Below are positions 25,559 through 34,153 of a DNA stretch of 64,000 nt, in pieces. The stretch's first letter is position 1; every line of letters starts with the position of its first letter. Below the pieces are notes generated by a model. It saw nothing but the letters and a program-made list of their open reading frames with translations. It was not told where the DNA came from and did no database searches. The stretch is from contig CAVTIR010000007.1 in NCBI GenBank assembly GCA_963734665.1, forward strand, positions 496,001 to 560,000, given 5' to 3'. Position numbers and translations under genes: made by a program. The DNA is from Trebonia sp963734665 (GTDB taxonomy: Bacteria > Actinomycetota > Actinomycetes > Streptosporangiales > Streptosporangiaceae).

Positions 25559-25728
25559 AAAAGTTTGACTGGCTTTCCTCGGCCCGGCAGGTACCTGGTC
25601 GCTACCCGGGGTAGCCACCGACAGTTCAGGCATCCGACGAAGCCGGGACGCGTCACCATAGCTGGTAGCCCAGCGCCGACTTGCCACTCGGCACCGAACG
25701 AAGCATCCTGAACCAAGCAGGCATTTAG
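25559..25728 (+). pseudogene. hicA: hicA toxin pseudogene (frameshifted, N-terminus eroded)
   Basis: Reading from 25586, the frame gives GRYLVATRGSHRQFRHPTKP then GRVTIAG, the heart of a HicA mRNA-interferase domain including the catalytic-type His in RGSHRQF. At 25667-25668 a single base is missing (GGT-AG-CCC where GGT-AAG-CCC is expected). In the next frame the sequence continues PSADLPLGTERSILNQAGI and stops at 25726-25728, 11 nt before hicB. The N-terminal third has no clear start and the family's DGW is changed to PGR. The toxin is therefore probably inactive. A sequencing error could explain the frameshift but not the eroded start. Confidence 0.8.
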
Positions 25729-25739
25729 GGGAGGGCACT

Positions 25740-25964
25740 GTGACCAGGTACGCGGTCGTCATCGAACAGGCCGACGACGGTGGCTATGGCGCATGGTCCC
25801 CGGACCTGCCCGGTGTGGTCGCCGTGGCCGAGACGGAAGCTGATGTTCTAGAGGAAATGCGTCGGGCCATCGAGTTCCACCTGGAGGGACTCCGGGCGGA
25901 CGGGCAGCCGATCCCGCATCCCGCGACGGTCGCCGCGACAGTCGTTACCCTGAACGCGGCTTAG
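25740..25964 (+). CDS. hicB: HicB-family antitoxin
   Basis: The 74-residue protein is a HicB fold: MTRYAVVIEQADDGGYGAWS, PDLPGVVAVAETEADVLEEM, and AIEFHLEGLRADGQPIPHPA. It is the short form without a C-terminal DNA-binding domain. The GTG start has an AGGGGAGGG ribosome site. It normally neutralises HicA made from the gene just upstream, which here is a pseudogene, so the antitoxin is probably an orphan. Its last bases overlap the end of the convergent downstream gene by 4 nt (TTAG). Confidence 0.9.
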   Translation: MTRYAVVIEQADDGGYGAWSPDLPGVVAVAETEADVLEEMRRAIEFHLEGLRADGQPIPHPATVAATVVTLNAA

Positions 25965-26365
25965 TCTCCCAGGCCGAGCCCGCGGTTGCCGCTGCGCCAG
26001 ACGAGTCGCAACCCCGACCAGTCCTCGTCGACGGCGGCGACCTTCACGTCCACGAGCCCGAGGTCAAGCGCATACCCCCGGAGCACATTGTCCGTAATGT
26101 CGCTGACATGCCCCGCCGCCCGCCGTGGCCACAGGGCCCATACGGCACCGGCAGGGAAAACGTGCCGGGCCAGCGCAGGGAGTCGCTCGCCGATCTCGTC
26201 GGCAGCCCGGAAGAACGCGACGAGCACGTCCGCCGCCCCGTCCACGTCAGCGGGAAGCAGCCCCGCAGGCGGGTCGACCAGTTCCCAGCCCTCGGGCGCC
26301 TCGGAAAGCGCGACGCGCAGCCCGTCCTTGAGCCCCAGTTTCCGCGCCTGCGGCGTGCCCGTCAT
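25961..26365 (-). CDS. DUF3052-like protein
   Basis: The 134-residue protein begins MTGTPQARKLGLKDGLRVAL and contains GWELVDPPAGLLPADVDGAA, DVLVAFFRAADEIGERLPAL, a WALWPRRAAGH segment and VDVKVAAVDEDWSGLRLVWR. This is the pattern of a widespread family often labelled DUF3052, of unknown function, with no catalytic motif evident. Its ATG lies 9 nt after the stop of the upstream gene, so the two are probably co-translated. It is convergent with hicB. The family name is given from memory with moderate certainty. Confidence 0.75.
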   Translation of the reverse strand: MTGTPQARKLGLKDGLRVALSEAPEGWELVDPPAGLLPADVDGAADVLVAFFRAADEIGERLPALARHVFPAGAVWALWPRRAAGHVSDITDNVLRGYALDLGLVDVKVAAVDEDWSGLRLVWRSGNRGLGLGD

Positions 26366-26374
26366 CGACCCGAG

Positions 26375-26692
26375 CTACGGGACGGGCGCGTCGTGATGCG
26401 CCAGCGCGAACGAGCGCTCCGCGTCGGTGAGGTCGGCGTCCTTGACCGGGTGCACCAGGTCCACGTGCCGGCCGACCGGGCACCACTGCAGTCGCCAGAA
26501 GCCGAGCCGCAGCGCCTTGACCGAAGCGCCGGGGATCCACACCGTCGTGAACAGGTGTCCCTGACGACACCGCACGACGGAGTTCTTGCCGAACGAGTAC
26601 CCCTGCCGGGTGGCGATGATTGTCCCCGCGACGTAGGCGACGACGATGCCCGCGAGGATCGCGCGCCCGCGCTTGCCTTTAGCCGATGTCAT
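26375..26692 (-). CDS. Small membrane-anchored protein with Cys/His motif
   Basis: From the ATG at 26692 the protein has 105 residues. An N-terminal helix (about 9-26, AILAGIVVAYVAGTIIATRQ) is followed by a compact domain with CRQGHLF and WCPVGRHVDLV, whose two Cys and two His could bind zinc. No family is recognised. It sits directly upstream of the DUF3052-like gene in a likely two-gene operon. Longer in-frame starts exist, but their extra residues look like non-coding sequence. Confidence 0.65.
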   Translation of the reverse strand: MTSAKGKRGRAILAGIVVAYVAGTIIATRQGYSFGKNSVVRCRQGHLFTTVWIPGASVKALRLGFWRLQWCPVGRHVDLVHPVKDADLTDAERSFALAHHDAPVP

Positions 26693-26851
26693 GCTGCTAA
26701 CGCTACTTCGCCACCGCGTTCCTGTTATGGACACAGCGCCTGGGACCCGTCGGTTTTCAAATCCGAGTGTGCCCTCACCGCGCCCCAGTGCCGCCGCACC
26801 AGGCCGTTCCACACCCGCCAACGCTCCGCCCCATCGGCGCATCCCCGCCGC

Positions 26852-29329
26852 CTACGGGTTCAGTTGCGTTTCCCAGAGTTTGAGCTGGCGGTATTCGTCC
26901 TCGCCGTTGACTGTCTTCTCCGTAGCGAGGACCAGGACTTCGCTTCCGCCGGGGCCGGCGAGTGCGGAGCCGTCTTTGCGGTAACTCGGGTCAGTGACGG
27001 TCAGCAGGTACTTGTGGGTGGCCGTGCTCCACAGGTCGATTTTCCCGTCGGCGCGCTTGGTCATGATGACGCTGCCGTCCTCGCTGTACGTTTCCCACGA
27101 GTACACCTCCCATGGCTGGCGCAACTGCTCCTTCCAGCGGGGGTCGGCCGGCGTGACGTTGGACTGCGTGGCGACATCCCACAGCGTTGGCGGCGTACTG
27201 CCGCCGCCGCCGGCGGGCGTGGGGTAATTGCTGGGATTAGCCGCCAGGATCGTCTTGCCGTCCGGGCTGAGGACCGTGTACTCGCTTGATTTGAGCTTGG
27301 CGACAACGCTTTCCTGGGTGAAATCCCAAACGTAGGTCTCGTCGCTCGACGGGTGGTAGATCATCCTGCCCCCGTCCAGGTCAAGCTCATAAGGCGGGGG
27401 ATAGGACTGGTCGGCCCCGCCGGGCAGCGTGACCGACGGCGCTGTATTCAGCTCAGGGCTCAGGGTTACCTGGGTGACAACGTTATTCTGGTAGGTCAGC
27501 GCCGTACTGTTGTCGTTACTGAAGGCGACGGTGGAAGGCGTCACGGCTGACCAGACCGTCGTATGCTTGTCGGTAGCGAGATTCCACCGGTAAACGGCGT
27601 AAGACGACTGAGAACCGGGCGTGGGCACGCCACTGGGGACATTCGGATATACCGACGCTATCAGGCTGGAGTCGTCCGAACTGAAAGCCACGTTGTCGAT
27701 GATTGTGCTGTAAACCGTCGTGCCGATTTTCATTTCCGGCGCGGTGAGCGTCGTCACATGGGAGGGGCTCGCCGTATTCCATACGTAGATGACTGACTCC
27801 TGGCCGCTGGCGGCGATGAGCTTGCCGTCAGCGCTCACCCACGCGGTGTTGACGGTACCGTCGCCGGGCACCGTGAGCGTTGCCGCCAGGGTGGGCTTGC
27901 TCGGGCGCGTCGCCGAAGACGACAAGCTAGCCGATACCGCGCCGCCTTGCTGCGTCGCGACGTAGATGAGGCCGGCCGCGCCGATGACCACCGCCGCCGC
28001 GCCGCCGATGAGGGCCATCTGGAAGTTCCGGCCGTGGGATTGTCCCCTCCGGCCTCCGCCGGGCGGCAGTTGGCCTCCGCCCGGCGCTGGCTGAGTGCGG
28101 CCCGCGCTACGGTTCCTGCCGGTCATCGTGTTCGCGTACGCCGCGTTTTCCCTGATAGCAGTCTCCCACTCGGTCGCGAACGCCGGCGGCAGCGACGGAT
28201 GCTGCCAGTCGGCGGCCTTCTGCGACTGGGGCCTGCCAGCCGGCGCAGCCGCCGCGGGCGGCACGGACGGCGATCGCGGGAAGCCGCCGTGAGGCTGCCA
28301 CACCGGCTGGCCAGCGGGGACCCGGGACCTGTCGTTCCTGGCCAGCCAGGCCCAGGGATCCGGGGCCTGTGCCGGTGCCTGCCGTGGCGGTGCCTGCCGT
28401 GGCGGTACCGGCCGGGGAGGAGCCTGCGGGGCCGGTGCCGACCGGGACGGAGTCAGTGCCTCTTGCAGTGCGTCCGCGAACTCGGCGCACCGCCCGTACC
28501 GTTCGGCAGGGGCCTTCGCCAGGCCACGCGCGATGACGCCATTGACGGCAGGGGACAACTCGGGCCGGAATCGCGTCACTAGCGGCACCGGGTCCTGCAG
28601 GTGCGCGAACATCGTTGCTACGGTCTCGTCGCGGTGGAATGGCAGTGACCCGGTGAGCAGCACGAACGCCACGCACGCAAGGGCGTACTGGTCGGTCCGC
28701 CCGTCCACGTGGCCGCCCCTGATCTGCTCGGGAGCGGAGTAGTCGGGGGTGCCGAGGAACTGCCCGGAGACGGTCAGCCCGGTCGAGGACGCGGTCCCCT
28801 TGCTGAGCCCGAAGTCGGATAGGAAGGCGTGCTCTGGCCGCTCGGGGACGGTGTCGACCAGGACGTTCTGCGGCTTGACGTCCCGGTGCACGAGTCCGGC
28901 CGCGTGCGCCGCGTCCAGCGCTGAGGCCACCTGCGCCACAAGTGACCCAGCGCGAGCGGGGCTCATGAAGCCGCCGGACCGCCGCACCAGCGCCGCCAGG
29001 TCCCCGCCGGGCACGTACCTCGTGGCGATGTACAGCAGGCCCCCGGCCTCACCGGCCGCGTAAACCGGGATAATGTGCAGCGAGTCAACCGCGGCGACCA
29101 TCCGCGACTCGCGTAGAAACCGCGCGCGGAACTCCTCGTCATTGGCCATGGACGGCGCGATGATCTTCACTGCGGCGAGCCGCCCAAGCACCTCATCCCT
29201 CGCGCGGAAGACCACGGCCATCCCGCCCGCGCCGATTTGCTCCTCAATTAGGTAGCCGGCGACCCGACTCCCTGGCCCCACCCCTTTGAAGGAGTCGTTC
29301 GTCGGCTCCCCATAGCCACCGCTTGTCAT
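26852..29329 (-). CDS. Ser/Thr protein kinase with membrane helix and WD40-like sensor domain
   Basis: The 825-residue protein starts with a Hanks-type kinase (about 20-285): glycine loop IGAGGMAVVF, LAAVKIIAPS with the ATP lysine, HRDVKPQNVLV, SDFGLSKG and GTPDYSAPEQIRGG, all intact. A Pro/Ala/Gln-rich linker (about 290-430) leads to a membrane helix (about 436-458, MALIGGAAAVVIGAAGLIYV). The outer domain (about 465-825) has repeated YVWNTASP, YRWNLATD, YVWDFTQ, LWDVATQ and IDLWSTATH blades, as in a beta-propeller. It probably senses an external ligand or protein and phosphorylates cytoplasmic targets. No PASTA repeats are present. Confidence 0.92.
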   Translation of the reverse strand: MTSGGYGEPTNDSFKGVGPGSRVAGYLIEEQIGAGGMAVVFRARDEVLGRLAAVKIIAPSMANDEEFRARFLRESRMVAAVDSLHIIPVYAAGEAGGLLYIATRYVPGGDLAALVRRSGGFMSPARAGSLVAQVASALDAAHAAGLVHRDVKPQNVLVDTVPERPEHAFLSDFGLSKGTASSTGLTVSGQFLGTPDYSAPEQIRGGHVDGRTDQYALACVAFVLLTGSLPFHRDETVATMFAHLQDPVPLVTRFRPELSPAVNGVIARGLAKAPAERYGRCAEFADALQEALTPSRSAPAPQAPPRPVPPRQAPPRQAPAQAPDPWAWLARNDRSRVPAGQPVWQPHGGFPRSPSVPPAAAAPAGRPQSQKAADWQHPSLPPAFATEWETAIRENAAYANTMTGRNRSAGRTQPAPGGGQLPPGGGRRGQSHGRNFQMALIGGAAAVVIGAAGLIYVATQQGGAVSASLSSSATRPSKPTLAATLTVPGDGTVNTAWVSADGKLIAASGQESVIYVWNTASPSHVTTLTAPEMKIGTTVYSTIIDNVAFSSDDSSLIASVYPNVPSGVPTPGSQSSYAVYRWNLATDKHTTVWSAVTPSTVAFSNDNSTALTYQNNVVTQVTLSPELNTAPSVTLPGGADQSYPPPYELDLDGGRMIYHPSSDETYVWDFTQESVVAKLKSSEYTVLSPDGKTILAANPSNYPTPAGGGGSTPPTLWDVATQSNVTPADPRWKEQLRQPWEVYSWETYSEDGSVIMTKRADGKIDLWSTATHKYLLTVTDPSYRKDGSALAGPGGSEVLVLATEKTVNGEDEYRQLKLWETQLNP

Positions 29330-29428
29330 GCGTGCCCTCCCCAGGCGCGAATGCGTTCTCCCGGCGCGCCTGCCCCAGCTAGTTTGACACTTCCCACCCT
29401 CGAATGCGGCAATTCCCCCGCCCTCTCA

Positions 29429-29452
29429 CATTATCCGACATTACCGATAATG
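29429..29452. promoter_or_regulatory. 7-bp inverted repeat upstream of the kinase gene
   Basis: CATTATC (29429-29435) and GATAATG (29446-29452) form a perfect inverted repeat around 10 nt, in an AT-rich patch 100 bp before the Ser/Thr kinase start. It could be a regulator site or part of the promoter. The rest of 29330-29613 shows no gene. Confidence 0.4.
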
Positions 29453-29613
29453 ACAGATTGCAGCGGCTTAATAACGCTATGGTGGGGAATTCCCTTGCAG
29501 GAGGGAAATGCCAGGGGACAGCCGAAGCAGAGGCACCCGTTCGGACGAACCTTGAGGGTTATTCGGCCTCCGCCAGGAAGCGGATCGTCCGGCGTACCCA
29601 GGCCTCGACCCCG

Positions 29614-30150
29614 TTAGGCGCCGAAGCCGGTCATGGAGAACGCCTCGTCCAGCGCCAGGTGCCAGGGGAAGGCGTCCTCGGTCGCGCCGGGCGGCGCGGT
29701 GCCGCCGGGGCCAAGCATGATCGACACGCCCTCGGCCCGCAGGGCCCTCAGCGACCGCGCGAACTGGGGGCGTGACGCGAGGGGCGCGCTAACCGCGGGC
29801 AGCACGACGATCGGCAGGCCCATCCCGGTCTGCTCAGCGAGCACGGCGAGCGCGTACGAGTCGGCGATGCCAAGCGCCCACTGGTTGAGCAGGTTGAACG
29901 TCGCGGGGGCGACGATGATGGCGTGCGGCACCCGCGACCTCGGCGTCCCCGGCGGCCGGTGCTGGCTGCGCACCGGCGACCCCGTGAGCCCTTCGATCTC
30001 CGCGGCGTCGAAGAAGGCGAGCGCGGACGGCGTGGCGATCACCTGCACCGTCCACCCCCGCTCAAGCGCCTGCTTGACCAGCGTCGAGATATCGGCAGCA
30101 GGCGCCGCCCCCGACACTACGACAGAAAGCACCCCGCTTTTTCTCGCCAT
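29614..30150 (-). CDS. Flavoprotein family (PF02441-type) protein
   Basis: From the ATG at 30150 the protein has 178 residues, beginning MARKSGVLSVVVSGAAPAAD. The pattern is that of FMN-binding Dfp/UbiX-type flavoproteins: an initial strand and SGAA loop, VIATPSALAFF, HAIIVAPATFNLLNQWALGI (the conserved APAT-x-N motif) and GLPIVVLPAVSAPLA. Actinobacterial proteins of this type are often annotated simply as flavoprotein; the reaction (decarboxylation, prenylation or other) cannot be told. Alternative in-frame starts 12 and 33 nt upstream are possible, as none has a strong ribosome site. Confidence 0.8.
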   Translation of the reverse strand: MARKSGVLSVVVSGAAPAADISTLVKQALERGWTVQVIATPSALAFFDAAEIEGLTGSPVRSQHRPPGTPRSRVPHAIIVAPATFNLLNQWALGIADSYALAVLAEQTGMGLPIVVLPAVSAPLASRPQFARSLRALRAEGVSIMLGPGGTAPPGATEDAFPWHLALDEAFSMTGFGA

Positions 30151-30330
30151 AAGGATGAGCATAGAGCGGTGCCGGAGAATCACCAGGTGCCGCGCTCATC
30201 TGCCGGGACTGACGTCGCCCGCCGGGCGCGCGGTGGGCGAGGTCCGTGACGTCGCTCACGTCAATTGGCAGGTTCGGATCCGAGGCCTTCCTTGATCGCC
30301 ATGGTTCCTGCACGCTGCAAAATGTAGGGT

Positions 30331-32616
30331 ATGCCGTCGTCGTCCGTTCCCGAGCCGGCACCCCAAGCACAGCAGCCGCAGCAGCAGTACGTCGCGGTTC
30401 TCGACGGGGTGCTTGAGAGGGTCACGTTCAGCAACCCGGAGACCGGGTACACGATCGCGCGGATCGCTCCCGACCGGGGCACGGGGCGCGGGCCGGTCAG
30501 CGCGGACACCGAGCTCGTCACCGCGGTCGGGCCGCTGCTTGGCGCGCAGATCGGCGAGTCCCTGCGCCTGCGCGGCCGCTGGACCTCCCACATGAAGTAC
30601 GGCAGGCAGTTCGAGGTCCACTCCTACACGACGGTCCTGCCCGCGACCGAGCAGGGCGTCCGCAGGTACCTGGGATCCGGCCTGATCAAGGGCATCGGCC
30701 CGGTCATGGCCGAGCGCATGGTTGCCCATTTCGGCGTGGACATCATGCACGTCATCGACGACGAGCCGGAAAAGCTCGTCGAGGTGCCCGGCCTCGGCCC
30801 GAAGCGCAGCGCGCGGATCAGGGACGCGTGGGCCGAGCAGAAGGCCATCAAGGAGGTCATGATCTTCCTGCAGGGCGTCGGCGTCTCCACGTCCCTGGCC
30901 GTGAAGATCTACAAGAAGTACGGCGACGAATCAGTAGACACCGTCAAGCAGCAGCCGTACCAGCTGGCTGCGGACATCTGGGGCATCGGGTTCAAGACCG
31001 CCGACACGATCGCCGCGTCGGTCGGCATCGCACGAGACAGTCCCGAGCGCATCAAGGCCGGCCTCGCCTACACCCTGTCCGAGGCCGCCGACGACGGCCA
31101 CTGCTATCTCCCGGAAAACGCCCTGGTCACCGAGGCCGCGAAGATCCTCGGCGTCCCAGCGGACCAGATCGCGCCCCTCATCGGTGACCTCGCCGCCGCG
31201 GAACTCGCCGTCCGTGACGAGGTCCCGGTCCCCGGTGCCGCGGCCGCCGGTCCCCTGCAGGCCGTCTACCTGCCGCCCTTCTACCATTCCGAACGATCCC
31301 TGGCATCTTCCCTCCGCCGACTACTCACCAGCGGCGCGGACCGCCTGGCGACGTTCCAGGCCGTGGACTGGGAGAAGGCCCTCGGCTGGCTGAAGACGAA
31401 GACCAGCGCTGACCTCGCCCCCGAGCAGGCCGACGCGGTGAAGCTGGCGCTCACCCGGAAGGTCGCGGTGCTGACCGGCGGCCCCGGCTGCGGGAAGAGC
31501 TTCACCGTCCGCTCCGTGGTGGAACTCGCGCGGGCCAGGAAGGCGAAGGTCGTGCTCGCCGCGCCGACCGGCCGCGCCGCCAAGCGCCTCGCCGAGCTGA
31601 CCGGCCACGAGGCCGCGACCATCCACCGGCTGCTGAAGCTGCAGCCGGGCGGCGACCCCGAGTTCGACGCCACGAACCCACTTGACGCGGACCTGGTCGT
31701 GATCGACGAGACGTCAATGGTCGACGTGATCCTCGCGAACAAGCTGGTCAAGGCGGTCGCCCCCGGCGCGCACCTGCTGCTGGTCGGCGATGTGGACCAG
31801 CTCCCCTCGGTCGGGGCGGGCGAGGTCCTGCGGGACCTGATCAGCGCGCAAACGCTCCCGGTCGTCAGGCTGACGAAGATCTTCCGGCAGGCGCAGCAGT
31901 CCGGAATCGTGGTCAACGCCCACCGGGTCAACGCGGGACGACCTCCCGCCCTGGCCGGGTACCCCGACTTCTTCTGGTTCAACTCCGACGAGACTGAGGC
32001 CACCGCGGCCCTCGTGGCCGACATCGTCGCGCGGCGGATCCCGGCGAGGTTCGGGCTCGACCCGCGCCGCGACGTACAGGTGCTGTGCCCGATGCACCGC
32101 GGCCCGGCAGGCGCGGGGAACCTGAACCTCTTGCTGCAGGAGGCACTCACCCCCTACCGGGAGGGCGCGCCTGAGCGGCGCTACGGCGGCCGGGTGTTCC
32201 GGGTCGGCGACAAGGTGACGCAGCTGCGCAACAACTACGACAAGGGCACGGCCGGGGTGTTCAACGGCACCACCGGCGTCGTGACCAGCATGTCGCTCGA
32301 GGACCACGCGCTCACCGTGCGGACCGACGAGGACGAGGAGATCTCCTACGACTTCGACGAGCTCGACGAACTGGCGCACGCCTACGCGGTCACCATCCAC
32401 CGCTCCCAGGGATCGGAGTACCCCGTCGTCGTAATCCCGCTAACGACAAGCGCCTGGATGATGCTGCAGCGCAACCTGCTCTACACCGGCATCACCCGCG
32501 CGAAGAAACTCGTCGTCCTCGCCGGCTCCCGCCGCGCCCTCGCCGCCGCCGTCCGCACCGCGGGCACCGGCCGCCGCCACACCGCCCTGGCCCACCGCCT
32601 CCAGACGGCTTCGTAG
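30331..32616 (+). CDS. recD2: RecD2-type ATP-dependent 5'-3' DNA helicase
   Basis: The 761-residue protein shows the RecD2 layout: N-terminal OB-like region (about 20-110), helix-hairpin-helix repeats (SGLIKGIGPVMAERMVAHFG, KLVEVPGLGPKRSARIRDAW), then superfamily 1B motors. Motif I is TGGPGCGKSFT (about 382-392), motif Ia AAPTGRAAKRL, motif II VIDETSMVD, motif III LLLVGDVDQLPSVGAG, and the C-terminal motif AVTIHRSQGSEYPVVVIPL with LYTGITRAKKL. Such helicases unwind DNA with 5'-3' polarity and work outside RecBCD. No recB or recC is adjacent. An N-terminal Gln/Pro-rich tail precedes the first domain. Confidence 0.95.
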   Translation: MPSSSVPEPAPQAQQPQQQYVAVLDGVLERVTFSNPETGYTIARIAPDRGTGRGPVSADTELVTAVGPLLGAQIGESLRLRGRWTSHMKYGRQFEVHSYTTVLPATEQGVRRYLGSGLIKGIGPVMAERMVAHFGVDIMHVIDDEPEKLVEVPGLGPKRSARIRDAWAEQKAIKEVMIFLQGVGVSTSLAVKIYKKYGDESVDTVKQQPYQLAADIWGIGFKTADTIAASVGIARDSPERIKAGLAYTLSEAADDGHCYLPENALVTEAAKILGVPADQIAPLIGDLAAAELAVRDEVPVPGAAAAGPLQAVYLPPFYHSERSLASSLRRLLTSGADRLATFQAVDWEKALGWLKTKTSADLAPEQADAVKLALTRKVAVLTGGPGCGKSFTVRSVVELARARKAKVVLAAPTGRAAKRLAELTGHEAATIHRLLKLQPGGDPEFDATNPLDADLVVIDETSMVDVILANKLVKAVAPGAHLLLVGDVDQLPSVGAGEVLRDLISAQTLPVVRLTKIFRQAQQSGIVVNAHRVNAGRPPALAGYPDFFWFNSDETEATAALVADIVARRIPARFGLDPRRDVQVLCPMHRGPAGAGNLNLLLQEALTPYREGAPERRYGGRVFRVGDKVTQLRNNYDKGTAGVFNGTTGVVTSMSLEDHALTVRTDEDEEISYDFDELDELAHAYAVTIHRSQGSEYPVVVIPLTTSAWMMLQRNLLYTGITRAKKLVVLAGSRRALAAAVRTAGTGRRHTALAHRLQTAS

Positions 32617-32713
32617 CCCCGGCCTTGGCCCCGGCCGCGGCCGGCCCTGGCACGGAATCATCGAGGGCGCTTGGCGACCCGCGACGGCTATGAGGAATTG
32701 AAGTTCCTGGGTG

Positions 32714-32785
32714 ACTGTTGGGGTCCGGGCGGCCGTACCAGGAAACGGGCACTGTTGGTCCGGGCGGCCGTACCAGGAAACGGGC
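32714..32785. repeat. Tandem direct repeat, 37 and 35 bp
   Basis: Two copies of a unit beginning ACTGTTGG and ending GTACCAGGAAACGGGC occupy 32714-32750 and 32751-32785. They differ only by a GG insertion in the first copy. They lie between recD2 and the long palindrome, and the word GAAACGGG recurs in inverted, altered form to the right of that palindrome. Confidence 0.85.
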
Positions 32786-32813
32786 ATACCGGGCGGCTCG
32801 CGATGCGAGACAG

Positions 32814-32863
32814 AGATGGTGGATGGATGTGCACGCCATGGCGTGCACATCCATCCACCATCT
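32814..32863. repeat. 50-bp perfect palindrome (possible bidirectional terminator or cruciform)
   Basis: The sequence from 32814 to 32863 is identical to its own reverse complement, with centre CACGCCATGGCGTG and outer arms AGATGGTGGATGGATGTG and its complement. It would fold into a 23- to 25-bp hairpin with almost no loop. It lies 198 bp after recD2 and 140 bp before the end of the convergent GH26-like gene, so it could terminate transcription from both sides. There is no U-tract, and such perfection is far more than a terminator needs. A weaker inverted match continues outside (GGAAACGGGCATACC against GGTACCCGTTCCCC). Confidence 0.9.
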
Positions 32864-33002
32864 TGGTACCCGTTCCCCGAGAGCCGCGTTCCGCTCAGTC
32901 GGCCGGGGGAAATGTACCTTTCGTCCGCTGCCGAGCACCGGGGAGCCAGGAACCCTGGCCATTAAACCCCTGTAGTAGCTCGCACCAACCTGGCGACCGC
33001 GC

Positions 33003-34153
33003 TTAACTGCCGGTGCCGAACGCGGACTTGAAGGCAGCGGTCGCGTTCGGGGTGGGAGCGCTCGTGTAATTCGGTATGTCCAGTGCCAGGGTTCCGTCGT
33101 TCTCGTTCCAGAAGATTGCCGGGCCGGTGGCATTGGCTTTGATCCAGTTCGCCATCTGGGTCACGAAGTACGGGTCGTCGCCTCCTCCAGCGTCCTGGCC
33201 GCTGGTATCGAGTCCCCACTCAGGTATGGCGACTTGCTTGTTGTGTTCCTGGCCGAACGCGGCAAGCCACTTCAGCCCGTAGCCTTCGAATTTCTGTCCG
33301 TTTATGGGTTCAGGCGGCACTGAGGTCCAGCCGCCCGCGTTGACACCGTTCAGCAGGTCGGTCCAGCGCGCAGAGTCGCTGGTCGTCTGGCTGATCCCGT
33401 CATACACGTCGAGTGCCACCGCGTCGACGTAGCTGTCGCCCGGATAGAAATTTTCCAGGTGAACGCCGGCGCAACTGACGTTACTGCTGTCGAGAGGGTT
33501 CCATATGAACTTGAAGTTCGCGCCGCTGACGCTTCGCATGCTGGTCACGATGTTCCGGTAAGCGGGAACGAAATCGCTGGCCCAACTCGTCAGCCCGTTT
33601 CCGCTCTGTTGGCAGATGCTCCATCCCATATAGGTACCGTTGAATTCCCAGCCAAGCCGGATGTATGAAGAGCCGAAGCCCGCGGACACCAGGTTCTGAG
33701 CCAGGGTCTTGTAGTAGCCGTCGGCGCCTCCGTTCGCGACCTCGTTAAAGTCCGATACGTTCGTGGCGCACTGCGTTGACGGGCCACCGCATGGCACCAT
33801 GGGGACGCCCCAGACCATCGTGTACGGACTGCCCTGCCAGTTCGAAAGCTGCCACGGGTCACTAATGTGCGACCAATCCGTGGCGTCTACGAAGTCCATA
33901 GCGTACTTAATGGAGCTTGAAGAACCGAGCCATTTGGCGGCAGTCTCAATGCCGGCCGGCTGGACTCGCCGTCATAGAGACCCAGCCCGACACCGAAAGC
34001 CGAGGCGCCATTGGCCGTAGCCGTGCTCAAGGGGACGGGTGAACCGGGCGCGGTGCTGCTACTACTGCTGCATGCGGCCGTGAAGGTAACGATACCTGCT
34101 GTCACCAGAATGGCGAGGACGCGAATGCGTTTGGTGATACGGGAAGGCTGCAT
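33003..34153 (-). pseudogene. Secreted GH26-like glycoside hydrolase lipoprotein, frameshifted
   Basis: The first frame (from 34153) encodes a lipoprotein signal peptide, MQPSRITKRIRVLAILVTAG, then FTAACSSSSS with the lipobox Cys, and mature sequence to GLGLYDGESSRPA. The domain then continues in another frame (IETAAKWLGSSSSIKYAMDF) to the end at 33003. The break is near 33952, at a CCGGCCGGC tract, and fits loss or gain of one or two bases. The body shows GH26-like features: a probable acid/base Glu in YIRLGWEFNGTYMGW and a nucleophile Glu in AIPEWGLDTSG. The intact enzyme would be a surface endo-glycanase, perhaps a mannanase. Sequencing error is a real alternative to pseudogenisation. Confidence 0.7.

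Noticed and set aside
32817..32862. The long palindrome as an origin or phage attachment site
   Set aside because: No replication, integrase or iteron-like sequence is nearby; attachment sites are not usually 50-bp perfect palindromes.
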